From JACCZR01 sp035296565 (GTDB taxonomy: Bacteria > Actinomycetota > Thermoleophilia > Solirubrobacterales > Thermoleophilaceae), in contig DATHAQ010000021.1 in the NCBI GenBank assembly GCA_035296565.1, forward strand, positions 3,225 through 67,224: a DNA stretch of 64,000 bases, written 5' to 3'. Each line of letters begins with the position of its first letter. Positions within the stretch are counted from its first letter, which is position 1. The position numbers and the translations under genes were made by a program. The notes under the pieces are model-generated. The model was not told the DNA's origin, did no database searches, and was given only the letters and a program-made list of their open reading frames with translations. Shown in pieces: positions 15,739-23,633 of this stretch.

Positions 15739-16655
15739 GGTTCCGCGCCGGCGAGAAGGAGGCCGGAGAGCGGCTGGACGTCGCGCTGGCGGGCCGGGAG
15801 GAGGTCAGCTCGCGGGCCGAGGCCCGGCGACTGATCGACGCCGGCCGCGTGCTGGTGGACGGCGAGGCCCGCCCCAAGCGACACGTCCTCAGAGCGGGGG
15901 AGGAGGTGGAGTTCAGCCTCGAGGAGCCTGCGGAGCCTGCCGAGGTCCCGCGCTTCGAGGTGCCCTACGAGGACGAGCACCTTCTGGTGGTCGACAAGCC
16001 CGCAGGGCTGGTGGTCCACCCGGCCGCCGGCCATCGCGGCCCGACGCTGGCCGGGGCCCTGGCCGGGCGGGCCGCAGGGGGCGAGGATCAAGCGCGCCCG
16101 GGCATCGTCCAGCGTCTGGACCGCGACACCTCGGGGCTGATGGTGGTGGCGAAGTCCGAGCGGGCCTTCGCGGCCCTCAAGGAGGCCATCGCCGCCCGCG
16201 AGCTCGAGCGCCGCTATCTCGCGCTGGTGGACGGGCGCCCGCCGTCGTCGTCGGGCACCATCGACGCCCCGCTCGGCCGCGACCGCCGGCGGCGGGCGGT
16301 GCGCTCCACCGACAGCGAGCGAGCGCGGCCGGCGGTCACGCACTTCACCGTGCTCGAGGAGCTGCCGGGGACGACGCTGCTCGACGTGCGGCTGGAGACC
16401 GGGCGCACGCACCAGATCCGCGCTCACCTCGCGGAGATCGGGCATCCCGTCTGCGGCGATGCCGCGTACGGGGGCGCAAGATGCGGAGAAATACTTGGGT
16501 TATCGCGCCAATTCCTGCACAGTACCCGGCTCGGGTTTTATCACCCCATATCGGGGGAACGATTTTGCTGCGAGTCCAAACCACCCGCCGAACTGCGTCG
16601 CGCACTCGACGCGGCCAGGCGGGAGCCAGTCTCCGGAGGGCCAGACGGGGACTGA
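15735..16655 (+). CDS. RluA/RluD family 23S rRNA pseudouridine synthase
   Basis: A 306-residue enzyme converting uridine to pseudouridine in rRNA. An S4 RNA-binding domain occupies about residues 10-75 (S-S-R-A-E-A-R-R-L-I-D-A-G-R-V). The catalytic domain follows with V-D-K-P-A-G-L-V-V-H-P, R-L-D-R-D-T-S-G-L (catalytic Asp) and E-T-G-R-T-H-Q-I-R. The GTG start overlaps the lspA stop. One oddity: about 34 codons from roughly 16480 to 16582 use AGA, ATA, CTT, TTA, TTT and TAT codons that are almost absent elsewhere, and only 19 of 34 end in G or C. The encoded sequence still fits the family end (F-L-H-S-T-R-L), so the protein looks functional. Confidence 0.9.
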   Translation: MRFRAGEKEAGERLDVALAGREEVSSRAEARRLIDAGRVLVDGEARPKRHVLRAGEEVEFSLEEPAEPAEVPRFEVPYEDEHLLVVDKPAGLVVHPAAGHRGPTLAGALAGRAAGGEDQARPGIVQRLDRDTSGLMVVAKSERAFAALKEAIAARELERRYLALVDGRPPSSSGTIDAPLGRDRRRRAVRSTDSERARPAVTHFTVLEELPGTTLLDVRLETGRTHQIRAHLAEIGHPVCGDAAYGGARCGEILGLSRQFLHSTRLGFYHPISGERFCCESKPPAELRRALDAARREPVSGGPDGD

Positions 16656-16662
16656 CCGTGAG

Positions 16663-16687
16663 CGAGGCGCCTTCGGGCGCCTCGTTT
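16663..16687 (+). terminator. Intrinsic terminator after rluD
   Basis: CGAGGCGCC and GGCGCCTCG form a perfect 9-bp stem closed by a TTCG tetraloop, followed by TTT. It closes the sepF-rluD operon and insulates rpsB. Confidence 0.85.
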
Positions 16688-16757
16688 GCTGTCCGGGGCC
16701 AGGCTCAGGGCCAAGGCTCTCCCCTCGGCGCCGTTACGGGTTGTGGGGCCCGGCCTC

Positions 16758-16763
16758 TAGTCT
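16758..16763 (+). promoter_or_regulatory. Candidate -10 for rpsB-tsf
   Basis: TAGTCT, identical to the proC and dxr -10 elements, lies 109 bases before the rpsB ATG, giving a long structured leader. A weak -35 (TTACGG at 16735-16740) is spaced by 17 bases. A leader of this length would allow autoregulation by protein S2, as known for rpsB in other bacteria; that is inference. Confidence 0.5.
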
Positions 16764-16872
16764 CCCTGCCGCAAACAGCCAGCCCGCCGGACAACGGCGC
16801 GGGCCCTGCCCGGACATGCGGTCCGGGTCCCGCGCGCGCCCGGCGGAGAAGCAGGACGACAAGGGAGCACAG

Positions 16873-17796
16873 ATGGCAGAAGTAGGAGTCAAGGAGCTGC
16901 TCGAGGCCGGTGTGCACTTCGGCCACCAGACGCAGCGGTGGAACCCCAAGATGCGGCGCTACCTGTTCGGCGAGCGCGGCGGCATCCATATCATCGACCT
17001 CCAGCAGACTGAGCGCCTGTTGGCGCAGGCGCAGGAGTTCGTTGGCGAGGTGGCCGGTCGGGGCGGCACGGTGCTGTTCGTGGGCACCAAGAAGCAGGCG
17101 CGCGACACGGTCTCCGAAGCCGCCCGACAGGCGGGCATGCCCTACGTGCACCAGCGCTGGCTGGGTGGGCTGCTGACCAACTGGAACACGATCTCGAAGC
17201 GCATCGAGCGCCTCCACGAGCTGCGCGACTGGACGGAGGGCGGGACGATGGACCTGCTTCCCACCCGCGAGCGCATCGGGGCGATCGCCGAGCGCGACAA
17301 GCTCGAGATCAACCTGGGCGGCGTCGCCGACATGCAGCGCCAGCCCGACGCGATGTTCGTAGTCGACCTCAAGACCGAGGTCATCGCGGTGCGCGAGGCC
17401 CAGCGCCTGAAGATCCCGATCATCGGCCTGGTCGATTCCAACTGCGACCCGGACCCCGTCAGCTACGTGATTCCGGGCAACGACGACGCCATCCGCTCCT
17501 GCAAGCTCGTCACCGAGGCGATCGCAGATGTCGTGGCCGACCGCGGCAGCCGCTTCCGCTTCGAGGAGGAGGAGGCGCGCCGCGAGCGCGAGGAGGCCGC
17601 CCGCAAGGAGGCCGAGGAGCAGGCCCGCAAGGAGGCCGAGGAGCAGGCCCGCAAGGAGGCCGAGGAGCAGGCCCGCGCCGAGGCCTCGGCGGCCGAGGGC
17701 GAGCCCGCTCAACCCCAACAGGCTGCTGGGCCTGAGCCCGAGCCCACCGAGGCAGGCCGCGGCCGGCGCACCTTCGATCCGGACGAGCAGGGTTAG
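16873..17796 (+). CDS. rpsB: 30S ribosomal protein S2
   Basis: A 307-residue small-subunit protein. The core is typical: V-K-E-L-L-E-A-G-V-H-F-G-H-Q-T near the N-terminus, W-N-P-K-M-R-R-Y, L-F-V-G-T-K-K-Q-A, W-L-G-G-L-L-T-N and the late D-S-N-C-D-P. After about residue 230 a charged extension follows, with three perfect 8-residue repeats (A-R-K-E-A-E-E-Q) that should form a continuous helix, then a Pro/Gln-rich tail. The ATG at 16873 has AAGGGAG upstream. Long in-frame extensions run back through the terminator and are rejected. tsf follows after 6 bases. Confidence 0.97.
   Translation: MAEVGVKELLEAGVHFGHQTQRWNPKMRRYLFGERGGIHIIDLQQTERLLAQAQEFVGEVAGRGGTVLFVGTKKQARDTVSEAARQAGMPYVHQRWLGGLLTNWNTISKRIERLHELRDWTEGGTMDLLPTRERIGAIAERDKLEINLGGVADMQRQPDAMFVVDLKTEVIAVREAQRLKIPIIGLVDSNCDPDPVSYVIPGNDDAIRSCKLVTEAIADVVADRGSRFRFEEEEARREREEAARKEAEEQARKEAEEQARKEAEEQARAEASAAEGEPAQPQQAAGPEPEPTEAGRGRRTFDPDEQG
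17599..17670 (+). repeat. Three tandem 24-bp units in the rpsB 3' region
   Basis: Three identical 24-bp units (17599-17622, 17623-17646, 17647-17670) each begin GCCCGCAAGGAGGCC and encode A-R-K-E-A-E-E-Q. A fourth unit is begun and then diverges. Slippage could change the unit number between strains. Confidence 0.9.
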
Positions 17797-17802
17797 AGCA
17801 GC

Positions 17803-18411
17803 GTGCCGGACATCTCAGCCAAGGACGTGAAGGCCCTGCGCGATCGCACGGGGGCGGGGATGATGGAGTGCAAGGCGGCCCTCCAGGAGGCCGGCGGCGA
17901 CGTCGACCAGGCGATCGAGGTGCTGCGCGTGAAGGGGCAGGCCAAGGCGGCCAAACGCGGTGAGCGCGCGGTGAACGAGGGAGTGGTGGAGAGCTACGTG
18001 CACGCCACCGGCAAGATCGGCGTTCTGGTCGAGGTCGACTGCGAGACCGACTTCGTGGCCCGCACCGACGACTTCCGCGAGTTCGCGCGAGACGTGGCGC
18101 TGCACGTGGCCGCGGCGGCGCCCCGCTACGTGTCCGAGTCCGACGTCCCCGAGGAAGCGCGCGAGGCCGAACTGCGCGTGCTGCGCGATCAGGCCGCGGC
18201 CGAGGGCAAGCCCGAGCAGGTGCAGGAGAAGATGGCCGAGGGCCGTCTTCGCAAATGGCTCGAGGAGGGCGTCCTGCTCAACCAGGTGCACGTAAACGAG
18301 GAGAAGCACGGCGGTAAGACCATCGAGGAGCTGCGCTCAGAGCTGGCCGCCAACACCGGCGAGAACGTGGTGGTCCGGCGCTTCCAGCGCTTCGACGTGG
18401 CCGAGGTGTAG
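17803..18411 (+). CDS. tsf: Elongation factor Ts
   Basis: The guanine-nucleotide exchange factor for EF-Tu. The 202-residue protein is the short form seen in actinobacteria and thermophiles. It has the N-terminal UBA-like segment (V-K-A-L-R-D-R-T-G-A-G-M-M-E-C-K-A-A-L) and the EF-Tu contact V-D-C-E-T-D-F-V-A-R-T. The GTG at 17803 follows rpsB by 6 bases. The stop is two bases before the probable pyrH initiation codon. Confidence 0.96.
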   Translation: MPDISAKDVKALRDRTGAGMMECKAALQEAGGDVDQAIEVLRVKGQAKAAKRGERAVNEGVVESYVHATGKIGVLVEVDCETDFVARTDDFREFARDVALHVAAAAPRYVSESDVPEEAREAELRVLRDQAAAEGKPEQVQEKMAEGRLRKWLEEGVLLNQVHVNEEKHGGKTIEELRSELAANTGENVVVRRFQRFDVAEV

Positions 18412-18413
18412 CG

Positions 18414-19133
18414 ATAGAGCCGGTCTTTCACCGAGTCCTCCTCAAGCTCTCGGGGGAGGCGCTCATGGGCGGCCTGGACTACGGCGCCGACCCGGACCGG
18501 ATCGCCGCCATAGCGGCGCAGGTCAAGCAGGTGGCCGATCGTGGCGTGGAGGTGGCCGTGGTCGTGGGCGGCGGCAACATCTACCGCGGGCTGGCCGGCG
18601 CGGCCGAGGGCATGGACCGCGCCACCGGCGACTACATGGGCATGCTCGCCACCGTGCTCAACGCGCTCGCGCTGCAGGACGCGCTGGAGAAGGTGGGCGC
18701 GGTGACCCGCGTCCAGTCGGCTATCACGATCTCCGAGGTGGCCGAGCCCTACATCCGCCGGCGCGCCATGCGCCACCTCGAGCACGGGCGCGTGGTGATC
18801 TTCGCCGCGGGCACCGGCAACCCGTTCTTCACGACCGACACGGCATCCGCGCTGCGCGCGCTGGAGATGCGGGCCGACGCGATTCTGATGGCCAAGAACG
18901 GGGTGGAGGGCGTTATGGACTCCGACCCGCGGACCAACCCCGACGCCGCCTTCATCCCCGAGATCACCCACCGCGAGGCGCTTGAGCGCGACCTGAAGGT
19001 CATGGATTCGACCGCCCTGTCCCTGTGCACGGACAACAAGCTGCCGATCCACGTCTTCAACATGGACGACGAGCGCAACATCGACCGGATAGTGTGCGGC
19101 GAGAGGGTGGGGACGGTGGTATCGACCCAATGA
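18414..19133 (+). CDS. pyrH: Uridylate kinase, apparent ATA start
   Basis: This enzyme phosphorylates UMP to UDP. Homology begins before the first available ATG (18465): the codons upstream encode E-P-V-F-H-R-V-L-L-K-L-S-G-E-A-L, which contains the essential P-loop-like Lys and Gly of UMP kinases. No ATG, GTG or TTG occurs in this frame between the tsf stop and that motif. The expected initiation position at 18414 is ATA, one base from ATG. Starting there gives 239 residues, the usual length. Other motifs are V-G-G-G-N-I-Y-R-G and G-T-G-N-P-F-F-T-T-D-T. frr overlaps by 4 bases. Confidence 0.88.
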   Translation: MEPVFHRVLLKLSGEALMGGLDYGADPDRIAAIAAQVKQVADRGVEVAVVVGGGNIYRGLAGAAEGMDRATGDYMGMLATVLNALALQDALEKVGAVTRVQSAITISEVAEPYIRRRAMRHLEHGRVVIFAAGTGNPFFTTDTASALRALEMRADAILMAKNGVEGVMDSDPRTNPDAAFIPEITHREALERDLKVMDSTALSLCTDNKLPIHVFNMDDERNIDRIVCGERVGTVVSTQ

Positions 19134-19699
19134 GCGACGGCGTCCTCAAGGAGTTCATCGACGACGCGGCGGAGCGGATGGCGAAGTCCGTCGAGTCCAC
19201 GCGCGGCGAGTTCACCAGCGTGCGCACGGGGCGAGCCACGCCGCACCTGCTGGACCGCATCAACGTCGACTACTACGGCGCCCTGACCCCGCTCCGCCAG
19301 CTGGCCCAGGTCTCGGCCTCCGAAGCTCGGCTGCTGACCGTCACGCCCTTCGACCCGGGCTCGATCAAGGCCATCGAGAAGGCGATCCTCGACTCCGACG
19401 TGGGGCTGACACCGTCGAACGACGGCAACGTGATCCGGCTGACCATCCCCGAGCTGACCGAGGAGCGCCGGCGCGAGCTGGTCAAGGTGGCGCACGGAAT
19501 CGCCGAGCAGGGACGCGTCGCGGTGCGGAACATCCGCCGCGACACCATGCACGACCTGCGCGAGCTCAAGAGCGAAGGCGACGTTGGCTCCGACGACGAG
19601 CACCGCGCCGAGGACGAGCTCCAGAAGCTCACCGACGCCCGCGTGAGCGAGATCGATCAGGCGCTCGCGGGCAAGGAAGCCGAGATCCTCGAGGTCTGA
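19130..19699 (+). CDS. frr: Ribosome recycling factor
   Basis: This protein splits post-termination ribosomes together with EF-G. The 189-residue protein is two-domain RRF of normal length. It has R-T-G-R-A-T-P-H-L-L early, D-Y-Y-G-A-L-T-P-L, and the C-terminal helix with R-V-A-V-R-N-I-R-R-D. The ATG overlaps the pyrH stop (ATGA), and the stop overlaps uppS (TGATG). The order rpsB-tsf-pyrH-frr is conserved across bacteria. Confidence 0.96.
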   Translation: MSDGVLKEFIDDAAERMAKSVESTRGEFTSVRTGRATPHLLDRINVDYYGALTPLRQLAQVSASEARLLTVTPFDPGSIKAIEKAILDSDVGLTPSNDGNVIRLTIPELTEERRRELVKVAHGIAEQGRVAVRNIRRDTMHDLRELKSEGDVGSDDEHRAEDELQKLTDARVSEIDQALAGKEAEILEV

Positions 19700-20373
19700 T
19701 GGCCGCCGAGGCGGCGGCCCGGTACGTCGCGATCATCACGGACGGCAACGGCCGCTGGGCCAAGGAGCGGGGCCTGCCGCCGGTCGCCGGACACCAGGCC
19801 GGCGCGGACGTGGTCAAGGCGCGGCTGCGGGACGCCGTCGAGTTCGGCGTCCGGGAGCTCACCGTCTACTCGTTTTCGACCGAGAACTGGTCGCGCCCGC
19901 GCGAGGAGGTCGACGCGCTGATGGCGATGTTCGCCGAACGCATCGACCGCGAGACCCCAGAGCTGGACGTGGAGGGCGTGCGGATGCGCTTCATCGGGCG
20001 TCGTGAGGGAGTCGCGGAAGAGCTCCAGCGGCGCATGCAGTGGGCGGAGCAGAAGACGGCCCGCAACGAGCGCATCACGCTGTTCGTGGCCTTCAACTAC
20101 GGGTCCCGCGCCGAGATCGTGGACGCTGCGCGCAGGTTCGACGGGGAGACCGAGGAGGAGTTCGCCCGCCTCCTCTACGCGCCCGAGATGCACGATCCGG
20201 ACCTGCTGATCCGCACCAGCGGCGAGCGCAGGGTCTCGAACTACCTGCTGTGGCAGGTGGCCTATTCGGAGTTCGTGTTCGTCGAGGAGCTGTGGCCAGA
20301 CTTCACGCGCGAGGCCTTCGCGGCGGCGCTCGGCGAGTACGCCGCCCGCGCCCGGCGCTTCGGGGGGCGCTAA
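19699..20373 (+). CDS. uppS: Isoprenyl transferase (undecaprenyl diphosphate synthase family)
   Basis: A cis-prenyltransferase that adds isopentenyl units to make the polyprenyl diphosphate carrier of cell-wall synthesis. The 224-residue protein has I-T-D-G-N-G-R-W-A (catalytic Asp), H-Q-A-G, Y-S-F-S-T-E-N-W-S-R-P, and the C-terminal I-R-T-S-G-E-R-R-V-S-N-Y-L-L-W-Q. Product chain length (decaprenyl or undecaprenyl) cannot be read from the sequence. It shares a base with the frr stop and abuts cdsA directly. Confidence 0.93.
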   Translation: MAAEAAARYVAIITDGNGRWAKERGLPPVAGHQAGADVVKARLRDAVEFGVRELTVYSFSTENWSRPREEVDALMAMFAERIDRETPELDVEGVRMRFIGRREGVAEELQRRMQWAEQKTARNERITLFVAFNYGSRAEIVDAARRFDGETEEEFARLLYAPEMHDPDLLIRTSGERRVSNYLLWQVAYSEFVFVEELWPDFTREAFAAALGEYAARARRFGGR

Positions 20374-21201
20374 GTGGCCGCCGGCCGCCGCGAACCGCGC
20401 GAGCCCCGCTCGGACACCCCTTCGCGGGTGCTCTACGCCGTCCCGGCGATCGGCTTCGCGCTGTTCATCGTGCTCTACGGGGGCCTGGTGTTCGCGCTGG
20501 GGCTGATCGCCCTCGGCTTCGCCGCCCTGCACGAGGTCTACTCGATGATGCGCCGGGTCCGCCCCGTCGACCTGGTCGGCTTTCTCGCACTGACCGGCAT
20601 GGTCCTAGCCGCCCTCTATGGCGGCAACCGCCAGGTGCTGCTCGTGTTGGTGTGCGGGTTCCCCCTGGCGTTCGTGGGCTCGTTGCTGCGCCCCCGCCGC
20701 GAGAACGTCTCGTGGGCCATCGCGGTCACCCTGTTCGGGGCGCTCTGGATCGGCCTGGCGATGGCCCACGCCGTCTTCCTGCGCGAGCTGCCCGAGGGGC
20801 TGGGACTCCTCATCGACGTGCTGGTGGGCACCTTCATCGGCGACACGTTCGCCTACTTCGGCGGGCGCCTCTACGGTCGCCGCCCGCTGGCACCGGGGAT
20901 CTCGCCCAACAAGACCCTCGAGGGCCTGATCGTGGGCGTCGTGGGCGGCACGGCGGCGTTCTGGTTCGCCGGCCTCTACCAGGATTGGCTGACCCACGGC
21001 GAGGCGCTCATACTGGGCGTCGCCGTGGCGCTGGCGGCACCGGTCGGCGACCTGTTCGAGTCGCTGATCAAGCGCGACCTCGACGTGAAGGACACGGGGG
21101 GCCTGTTCGGCCCCCACGGGGGCGTACTGGACCGCCTGGACGGGGTCTTCTTCAGCGTGCCGGTGGCGTTCTACGTCGCGCTGGCGCTCGGTCTGGGCTG
21201 A
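20374..21201 (+). CDS. cdsA: Phosphatidate cytidylyltransferase
   Basis: A membrane enzyme that makes CDP-diacylglycerol from CTP and phosphatidate for phospholipid synthesis. The 275-residue protein has about eight hydrophobic segments and the CdsA signature near the C-terminus (S-L-I-K-R-D-L-D-V-K-D, then G-P-H-G-G-V-L-D-R-L-D). The conserved G-D-T-F-A-Y-F-G-G-R and I-S-P-N-K-T-L-E-G motifs are also present. The GTG at 20374 immediately follows the uppS stop. PgsA, a user of the product, is encoded at 33335. Confidence 0.93.
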   Translation: MAAGRREPREPRSDTPSRVLYAVPAIGFALFIVLYGGLVFALGLIALGFAALHEVYSMMRRVRPVDLVGFLALTGMVLAALYGGNRQVLLVLVCGFPLAFVGSLLRPRRENVSWAIAVTLFGALWIGLAMAHAVFLRELPEGLGLLIDVLVGTFIGDTFAYFGGRLYGRRPLAPGISPNKTLEGLIVGVVGGTAAFWFAGLYQDWLTHGEALILGVAVALAAPVGDLFESLIKRDLDVKDTGGLFGPHGGVLDRLDGVFFSVPVAFYVALALGLG

Positions 21202-21314
21202 CCCGGCGCTCAAGTCCGCGGTCCGAGCGGCCGATTCGACCACGTTGCCGTCCCCTCGCGACGCCGTTCGAGTCAGAGGGGGTCGAAGCGGTCATGCAGG
21301 TCGTCGGGCCTGTC

Positions 21315-21320
21315 TAGTCT
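21315..21320 (+). promoter_or_regulatory. -10 hexamer for dxr (leaderless)
   Basis: TAGTCT is followed by seven bases and then the dxr GTG at 21328, the same arrangement as proC. It gives dxr-rseP its own promoter in the 126-base gap after cdsA. Confidence 0.6.
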
Positions 21321-21327
21321 CAGGCGG

Positions 21328-22467
21328 GTGCGCAAGGTCGTCATCGCGGGCTCCACGGGCTCCATTGGAACGCAGGCCATCGAGGTCGTGCAGGGAAGCC
21401 CTGAGCTCGAGGTGGTGGCGCTCGCCGCGGGGACCAACCACGAGCTGCTGCTCGAACAGGCGCGCGCGCTCGCCGTCGGGCGCATCGCGCTGTCGGACGA
21501 GAGCGCTGCTGCCCGGGCGGCCGAGGCCTGGACCGACGGCGAGGTCCTGGCCGGCGGCGAGGGCCTGGTCGAGCTGATCGTCGAGTCGGGGGCGGACCTC
21601 GTGCTCAACGCCCTTACGGGGTCGGCGGGCCTCGGGCCGACCGTGGCAACGCTGGGAGAGGGGATCGATCTGGCGTTGGCCAACAAGGAGAGCCTTGTGG
21701 TCGGAGGTGAGCTGGTGATGGCTCTCGCCGAGGCCACCGGCTCGCAGGTCATCCCGGTGGACTCCGAGCATTCGGCGCTGCATCAGCTGGTGGCCGGGGA
21801 GGCCCCGGGCACCGTGGACCGATTGGTGCTGACTGCGTCCGGCGGGCCCTTCCGCGGCCGCTCGAGCGAGGAGCTCGCGGACGTGACGGTCGATCAGGCC
21901 CTCGCTCACCCGACCTGGGACATGGGCGGGCGCATAACCATCGACTCGGCCACCCTGTTCAACAAGGGGCTCGAGGTGATCGAGGCCCACCATCTGTTCG
22001 GCACCCCCTACGAACAGATCGACGTCGTCGTGCACCCGCAGTCGATCGTGCACGGCATGGTGGCCCTCAACGACGGCGCCTCGCTCGCGCACCTGGGCCA
22101 CCCCGACATGCGGGTGCCGATCTCCTACGCGCTCCACCACCCCGAGCGGGCGGACGTTCCGGTTCCGACGCTCGACCTCGCGGCCCTCGGCTCGTTGGAG
22201 TTCGAGGCGCCCGACGAAGAGGCCTTTCCCTGTCTGCGCCTGGCCCGCGAGGCCGCCAAGGCGGGCGGCACCGCGCCCTGCGTGCTCAACGCCGCCGACG
22301 AGGTGGCCGTCCGCGCCTTCCTCAACGGCGACCTTCCGTTCACGGGCATCCCGCGGGTGGTCGAGGACACGCTGGAGGCCGTGCCGCCGCAGCCGCTGCG
22401 CGACTTCGCCAACCTCGCCGAGGCCGACAGCGAGGCGCGCCGCCACGCCGCGGGGGCGGCGGTATGA
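21328..22467 (+). CDS. dxr: 1-deoxy-D-xylulose 5-phosphate reductoisomerase
   Basis: The second enzyme of the MEP isoprenoid pathway. It converts DXP to MEP with NADPH. The 379-residue protein has G-S-T-G-S-I-G-T-Q (NADPH-binding), A-N-K-E-S-L-V, the metal/substrate motif D-S-E-H-S-A-L, S-G-G-P-F-R-G and the Met/Trp flap T-W-D-M-G-G-R-I-T-I-D-S-A. The GTG start is fixed by homology and by the -10 seven bases upstream. It overlaps rseP by 4 bases. ispG, another MEP gene, lies 5.8 kb downstream after an insertion of unrelated genes. Confidence 0.96.
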   Translation: MRKVVIAGSTGSIGTQAIEVVQGSPELEVVALAAGTNHELLLEQARALAVGRIALSDESAAARAAEAWTDGEVLAGGEGLVELIVESGADLVLNALTGSAGLGPTVATLGEGIDLALANKESLVVGGELVMALAEATGSQVIPVDSEHSALHQLVAGEAPGTVDRLVLTASGGPFRGRSSEELADVTVDQALAHPTWDMGGRITIDSATLFNKGLEVIEAHHLFGTPYEQIDVVVHPQSIVHGMVALNDGASLAHLGHPDMRVPISYALHHPERADVPVPTLDLAALGSLEFEAPDEEAFPCLRLAREAAKAGGTAPCVLNAADEVAVRAFLNGDLPFTGIPRVVEDTLEAVPPQPLRDFANLAEADSEARRHAAGAAV

Positions 22468-23558
22468 CGCTCGTCTCCATCGTCCTTGCGGCGCTCGGGT
22501 TCATGGCGCTCGTGGTCTTCCACGAGATGGGCCACTTCTTCGCCGCGAAGGCCGTGGGCATGCGGGTGGAGAAGTTCTCGCTGTTCTTCCCGCCCAACCT
22601 CTTCTCGCGCAAGCGCGGCGAGACCGAGTACGCCATCGGCGCCATCCCCCTCGGGGGCTACGTGAAGATCACCGGGATGAACCCCAGCGAGGACCTCCCC
22701 GACGAGGTCCGCACTCGGGCCTACTACTCCCAGCCGGTGTGGAAGCGCATCGTGGTGATCGCCGCGGGCCCGGCGGTCAACCTGGTCCTCGCGTTCCTGT
22801 TGATGTTCGTCTTCTTCGCCGGCATCGGGGCGCAGACCGCGCCCAAGGAGGCGAAGGTGGACATGGTGGAGAGGGCCTACCCCGCGGCGGGAGAGCTGCG
22901 GCCGGGGGACCGCATCGTCGCCGTCGACGGCAGGCGAGGAGGCGTGCGCGCGCTCTCCCGGCAGATCTCCTCGCACCGCTGCGCCGAGCGGCCGCCCAGG
23001 CCTCGCTGCGAGGCCGTCGAGCCCGCCGGCCTCCTGATCGAGCGCAGCGGGCGCGAGCGGCGCCTCGCGCTCACGCCGGTGTACGACCCCGAGGCGAAGA
23101 AGACACGGCTCGGCTTCGGCTACGTGCCGGGTCCACGCAAGACCTTGCCAACGGGCCAGGCGTTCTCGCGCACCTTCGACCAGTTCACCTTCATCGCCGG
23201 GCAGACGCTGAGCCTGCCCGCGCGCCTGTTCGACGCGCAGAAGCGCAAGGAGATCTCGGGCGTGGTCGGCTCGTATGAGGTCACCCGCCAGACCATCCTG
23301 CAGGACATCGCGGAGGTGGTGGCCATCCTCGCCGTGATTTCGCTGTCGCTTGCGATCGTGAACCTGTTCCCGTTCCTGCCGCTGGACGGCGGCCACATCT
23401 TCTGGGCACTGGTCGAGCTGGTGCGCCGCAAGCCGGTCTCCTACCAGCTAATGGAGAAATCGAGCGTCATCGGCTTCCTGCTCGTTATCGGGCTGTTCGT
23501 CCTCGGGCTGAGCAACGACATCGGCCGGCTCACCGGCGAAGGCTTCCAAGTCCGGTAA
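22464..23558 (+). CDS. rseP: Site-2 zinc metalloprotease, RseP family
   Basis: An intramembrane protease that releases membrane-held regulators such as anti-sigma factors. The 364-residue protein begins with a membrane helix carrying H-E-M-G-H (His20, Glu21, His24: zinc ligands and catalytic Glu). A PDZ-like domain occupies about residues 125-215 and includes an unusual Cys/Pro/Arg-rich insert near 170-185. The third ligand is in P-L-D-G-G-H near residue 310, followed by a final membrane helix. The membrane-bound anti-sigma fusion at 38135 is a conceivable substrate; this is inference only. Confidence 0.92.
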   Translation: MTLVSIVLAALGFMALVVFHEMGHFFAAKAVGMRVEKFSLFFPPNLFSRKRGETEYAIGAIPLGGYVKITGMNPSEDLPDEVRTRAYYSQPVWKRIVVIAAGPAVNLVLAFLLMFVFFAGIGAQTAPKEAKVDMVERAYPAAGELRPGDRIVAVDGRRGGVRALSRQISSHRCAERPPRPRCEAVEPAGLLIERSGRERRLALTPVYDPEAKKTRLGFGYVPGPRKTLPTGQAFSRTFDQFTFIAGQTLSLPARLFDAQKRKEISGVVGSYEVTRQTILQDIAEVVAILAVISLSLAIVNLFPFLPLDGGHIFWALVELVRRKPVSYQLMEKSSVIGFLLVIGLFVLGLSNDIGRLTGEGFQVR

Positions 23559-23633
23559 TCGACCAGCCGGCCGCGCTAGACCGCTTGCGGCCGGCGCATT
23601 AGGCTCCCGTCGAGGAGACGAGAGAGGAGCCCC

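Noticed and set aside
16459..16872. In-frame N-terminal extension of rpsB
   Set aside because: It passes through the rluD 3' end and a strong terminator; S2 homology starts at the ATG at 16873, which has a good ribosome-binding site.
17572..17680. CRISPR-like array
   Set aside because: The 24-bp units are directly adjacent without spacers and lie in frame in rpsB.
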